Origin: Bacillus sp. USDA818B3_A
Lineage (GTDB): Bacteria; Bacillota; Bacilli; Bacillales; Cytobacillaceae
Length of the DNA: 64,000 nucleotides
Reading direction: 5' to 3'
NCBI RefSeq assembly: GCF_009928415.1
Contig: NZ_JAABNN010000007.1
Location: 124,001 to 188,000 of the forward strand
Of the stretch, positions 61,017 through 64,000 are shown piece by piece. Below the pieces are notes generated by a model, which saw only the letters and a list, made by a program, of their open reading frames with translations, had not been told where the DNA came from and did not search any database. The stretch's first letter is position 1, and the number at the start of each line of letters is the position of its first letter. Both the position numbers and the translations under genes were made by a program.

Positions 61017-61853
61017 ATGGACAAGGGAGTAAATGTACGCTCATCATTGCTCAGATTACTTTGGCACCGGATTGAAGAAGATGACCTTCCCGGCTTAAGT
61101 GCGCAATTAGCCTATTTCTTTCTTCTATCTTTATTTCCACTCCTTATTGTGTTATTTTCACTACTTCCGTATATCCCGATTCCCCACCAAGATATGCTCG
61201 GGATGATTCGTGATTTCGCACCTGATGAGGCAATGGAACTGATTGAAAAAAATGTTGAGGAAATCATGAGTCACCATAAGGGCGGCCTACTCTCATTTGG
61301 GATTATCGGTACCATTTGGTCCGCCTCAAACGGAATCAATGCCATCGTCAGGGCTTTTAATAAGGCCTATAATGTGAAAGAGAGCCGCTCCTTCATTGTT
61401 GCAAGGGGAATGGCGGTCTTATTAACCTTTGGGATGATTTTTGTCTTTTTGCTCGCTATGATCGTCCCGATTTTTGGAAAGGAGATAGGGCTTTTTTTAT
61501 TTTCCCAATTTGGTTATACCTCTGAATTTATTAAAGTGTGGAATGCACTAAGCTGGCTGGTTAGCGGGATTATTTTATTCTTAATTTTTACTGGCTTATA
61601 TTGGATTGCTCCGAATGTAAAGATAAAATGCAGAAGTGCTTTTCCAGGGGCACTCTTTGCTACCATAGGCTGGGTTATTGCATCGTTTGGGTTATCATTT
61701 TACGTTGGAAATATTAGTAACTATTCCCTTACTTACGGAGGAATCGGTGCCATTATTGTCTTAATGATTTGGTTATACCTATCTGCTTTTATCATCATAC
61801 TTGGAGGCGAAGTAAATGCCTTCTATAGTGAGAAATATAAATCAAATTGCTAA
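61017..61853 (+). CDS. yfkH: YihY/UPF0761-family membrane protein (YfkH-like)
   Basis: A 278-residue, six-helix membrane protein. DDLPGLSAQLAYFFLLSLFP and WSASNGINAIVRAFNKAYN are characteristic of the YihY (formerly BrkB) family. Function uncertain; once misannotated as ribonuclease BN. AAGGGGGGAT precedes the ATG. Along with yfkK and yfkAB it shows scattered synteny with the B. subtilis yfk region. Confidence 0.85.
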   Translation: MDKGVNVRSSLLRLLWHRIEEDDLPGLSAQLAYFFLLSLFPLLIVLFSLLPYIPIPHQDMLGMIRDFAPDEAMELIEKNVEEIMSHHKGGLLSFGIIGTIWSASNGINAIVRAFNKAYNVKESRSFIVARGMAVLLTFGMIFVFLLAMIVPIFGKEIGLFLFSQFGYTSEFIKVWNALSWLVSGIILFLIFTGLYWIAPNVKIKCRSAFPGALFATIGWVIASFGLSFYVGNISNYSLTYGGIGAIIVLMIWLYLSAFIIILGGEVNAFYSEKYKSNC

Positions 61854-61938
61854 CACTTACCTTACTTTAAAATAACGATTTCGTCCAAACTAATAGCGAG
61901 GGCATTAGTCCCCGAATGATCTAGGGAGGATGACAAGA

Positions 61939-62043
61939 ATGACAAAGCATACGAAAAAAGATGGCAGCACCAAACAAAAGGGCAAAGGCAGCAAAGGCAA
62001 CAAGACTTCAGGTTCTGCGAATGGATCTAATGGCTATCACTAA
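61939..62043 (+). CDS. Small Lys/Gly/Ser-rich protein, 34 residues
   Basis: ATG preceded by CTAGGGAGGATGAC; product MTKHTKKDGSTKQKGKGSKG and a Ser/Asn/Gly tail ending NGYH, with no hydrophobic residues of note. A terminator follows. The low-complexity basic composition resembles small spore or nucleoid-associated peptides. No family recognised. Confidence 0.55.
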   Translation: MTKHTKKDGSTKQKGKGSKGNKTSGSANGSNGYH

Positions 62044-62053
62044 TCAATAATAT

Positions 62054-62091
62054 AAAAGGACCAGGTGATACTATCACCCGGTCCTTCTTTA
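62054..62091. terminator. Bidirectional terminator between the 34-residue gene and the P-type ATPase
   Basis: AAGGACC-A-GGTGAT and ATCACC-C-GGTCCTT, T-rich on both sides. Confidence 0.85.
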
Positions 62092-62093
62092 CA

Positions 62094-63977
62094 TTATGAT
62101 TTCAATAACCGCAGGCTGTTTAAAATAACAAGAATTGTGCTTCCCTCATGTCCGATAACTCCAAATGGCAGATCAAGTATTTGAAAGAAGTTGGAGCAAA
62201 TTAACAACATAATGACCGATATGGAAAATACAACATTTTGCTTGATAATTTTGTTCATCCGCTGAGAAAGACGGACGGCTTCAGCAATCTTAGGAAGATC
62301 ATTCTTCATAAGGACAATATCCGCGGTCTCAAGGGCAACATCTGTTCCTTCGCCCATGGCAATCCCTACGTTTGCAATCGCTAATGCGGGAGCATCATTT
62401 ATACCGTCCCCAACCATCGCCACCGTTTTATATTTCTCTTTGAGCTGTTTCAATTGGTTGACCTTTTCTTCTGGAAGACATTCTGCATAAAATTCGTCTA
62501 CATGGCTCTCAGCAGCAATAGTACGGGCCGTTTTTTCACTATCGCCTGTCAGCATAATCGTCTTTATCTTTTGTTTCTTTAAATCTTCAATCGCATGCTT
62601 GGTTTCTTCTCGAACGACGTCTTTCATGGCGATCATGGCACTTAGATTGCCGTCAATTTCAATATAAACAATTGTATTACCTAGACTGGCTAGTTTTTTG
62701 GCTTTACCTTCAGCAAACTGCTCGGATTTCTCTAATCCAACAAACGACGCCTTACCAATTTTCCATTGTCCCCCATTAATAGAGGCTTTTACACCCCAGC
62801 CAGGAATATCTTCTAAATTGTCAGGCTGAATTAGTTCTTTTTCTAACGTTTGTTTCGCATATTTGACGATTGCTTGTGCCAGCGGATGATTCGAATGGTT
62901 CTCAATCGAAGCGGCTTTAAGGAGCACTTCTTGTTTATTCAGCCCTTCTTTCACAAATACCTCTGTAACTTCAGGTTTTCCTTTTGTCAGTGTACCGGTC
63001 TTATCAAAGGCAATGGCTTCCAGGTGTCCTAAATTTTCCAGGTGGACACCACCTTTAACTAGGATTCCATGCTTAGCTCCGTTGGAGATTGCTGAAAGGG
63101 TAGCAGGCATGATGGAAGCTACGAGAGCACAAGGTGATGCGACAACCAGTAAAATCATCGCGCGGTAAAAAGATTCATGCCAGCTCCAACCGAGCAGGAA
63201 ATATGGTAAAAAGAACATACTGATTACAACAAGTAAAACGACTTTCACATAGGTTCCTTCAAAACGTTCAATAAATAACTGTGAAGGTGATTTTTCGCTT
63301 TGTGCAGATTGAACAAGCAGGATAATCTTTTGAAAGAGAGTATCTGAGCTTTCCTTCGTTACTTGTACCGTAATAGCACCCGTCATATTAACTGTTCCAG
63401 CAAAAACCTCTGCTTTTTCACTCTTTGAAACAGGCATCGACTCCCCAGTGATCGCGGCTTCGTCAATATTTGTGTGCCCCTTGATGATAAGCCCATCTGA
63501 AGGAACCCGTTCACCCGGTTTAATTAGGATATGATCTCCGACAATAAGTTCGGAAACAGCCACTCGCTTTTCATACCCGTTGGTTACCCGCAAGGCCTCC
63601 TGCGGCTGAAGTTCCATTAAGGAGGAAATTTCCTTATGGCTTTTATTCATCGTGTATGTTTCCAATGCACCGCTGACAGCAAAGATAAAGATTAATATGG
63701 CACCTTCTGTCCAGTAGCCAATGATGGCTGAACCAACTGCCGCAAAAATCATGAGCATCTCCACGTTTAGTTCCTTATTTTCGTAAGTGGCTTCAATACC
63801 TTCTTTTGCTTTGGCAAAGCCGCCAATCACAAAAGCTAATAGATAAGATATGATGGATTCGGCTCCATAATCATACTTATCGAACAGCCAGCCTGCCAAA
63901 ATTAAGACCCCGCTTAACCCAGCAGCAATCAATTCGACATATGGTTTTATTTTTTTAAAAAAACTAACATCTTGCAT
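62094..63977 (-). CDS. pfeT: P1B-type metal-efflux ATPase, PfeT (ZosA)-like
   Basis: A 627-residue heavy-metal P-type ATPase without an N-terminal metal-binding domain. Visible: TGES actuator motif, membrane motif SPC in VVASPCALVAS (instead of CPC), phosphorylation site DKTGTLT, and HEGST in the last helices. SPC plus HEGST marks the P1B-4 subgroup, whose Bacillus member PfeT exports Fe(II); older annotation called it a zinc importer. The ATG at 63977 abuts AAAGGG, and the frame stays open to the window edge, so the true start may lie outside. PerR/Fur control cannot be checked. Confidence 0.87.
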   Translation of the reverse strand: MQDVSFFKKIKPYVELIAAGLSGVLILAGWLFDKYDYGAESIISYLLAFVIGGFAKAKEGIEATYENKELNVEMLMIFAAVGSAIIGYWTEGAILIFIFAVSGALETYTMNKSHKEISSLMELQPQEALRVTNGYEKRVAVSELIVGDHILIKPGERVPSDGLIIKGHTNIDEAAITGESMPVSKSEKAEVFAGTVNMTGAITVQVTKESSDTLFQKIILLVQSAQSEKSPSQLFIERFEGTYVKVVLLVVISMFFLPYFLLGWSWHESFYRAMILLVVASPCALVASIMPATLSAISNGAKHGILVKGGVHLENLGHLEAIAFDKTGTLTKGKPEVTEVFVKEGLNKQEVLLKAASIENHSNHPLAQAIVKYAKQTLEKELIQPDNLEDIPGWGVKASINGGQWKIGKASFVGLEKSEQFAEGKAKKLASLGNTIVYIEIDGNLSAMIAMKDVVREETKHAIEDLKKQKIKTIMLTGDSEKTARTIAAESHVDEFYAECLPEEKVNQLKQLKEKYKTVAMVGDGINDAPALAIANVGIAMGEGTDVALETADIVLMKNDLPKIAEAVRLSQRMNKIIKQNVVFSISVIMLLICSNFFQILDLPFGVIGHEGSTILVILNSLRLLKS

Positions 63978-64000
63978 CCCTTTAGAAAGAACTTTTGCTT

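Noticed and set aside
1-64000. CRISPR arrays, tRNA or rRNA genes, intact insertion sequences, prophage
   Set aside because: Looked for direct repeat-spacer patterns, tRNA-like cloverleafs, transposase motifs and phage genes; none found by eye. A computational scan was not possible.

Overview
The window is low-GC DNA from an aerobic or facultative spore-forming member of the Bacillaceae. Evidence is the gene content (SinR/SinI, a YkvU/SpoVB-type flippase, LiaFSR, YfkAB, YhfW, YfkK, YfkH, AmpS, MscL, a BcaP-like permease), strong purine-rich ribosome binding sites, frequent TTG/GTG starts and many factor-independent terminators. The genus cannot be fixed from this stretch. No rRNA, tRNA, CRISPR array, intact insertion sequence or prophage was seen.

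Layout. 1-7130: thiolase end, BCCT osmolyte transporter, RecQ, formate/nitrite-type channel, radical-SAM YfkAB and a small acidic protein. 7190-12231: a gluconate module (GntP permease, RpiR-type regulator, short-type 6-phosphogluconate dehydrogenase, gluconokinase) whose promoters share an operator-like sequence. 12643-16916: split ThrE-type exporter, secreted C39 peptidase and a BcaP-like permease with a CodY-like box. 17097-20991: a compact cassette of a histidine kinase and an HD-GYP phosphodiesterase with the same membrane sensor module, a 21-residue peptide gene translationally coupled to the HD-GYP gene, and an M50-type membrane metalloprotease with a PqqD-like N-terminus. This is the best candidate for an undescribed peptide-signalling or peptide-maturation system. 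21140-29326: a nitrate-reductase-like operon (di-heme cytochrome b, molybdopterin subunit, four-cluster ferredoxin, Tat-exported Rieske protein, three small proteins), a GC-rich repeat, then an NreABC-like regulatory operon. A TAGGGG-N4-CCCCTA palindrome before the reductase operon looks like an NreC box and links the two.

29382-41033: glutaminyl-tRNA synthetase (unusual in Bacilli), oxidoreductases, a polyferredoxin, an RNA helicase, YhfW, several small genes and a LysM/CAP secreted protein. 41174-43579: LiaFSR envelope-stress system. 43720-47649: Fur-boxed EfeO-EfeB-EfeU iron uptake. 47754-55195: flippase, BI-1 protein, MscL, AmpS, MFS transporter and topoisomerase III. 55306-57215: degenerate 21-bp repeats, then a solitary HutH behind a leader terminator. 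58385-59043: a c-di-GMP-I riboswitch directly upstream of a tiny sinI, convergent with sinR. This suggests that c-di-GMP controls the biofilm antirepressor, and the same window encodes an HD-GYP protein of the type that degrades c-di-GMP. 59349-63977: methionine aminopeptidase, YfkK, YtxH and YfkH proteins, a Lys/Gly-rich peptide gene and a PfeT-type metal-efflux ATPase.

Where an upstream codon is only nominally open, starts were moved to the codon with a proper ribosome binding site; each entry says so.
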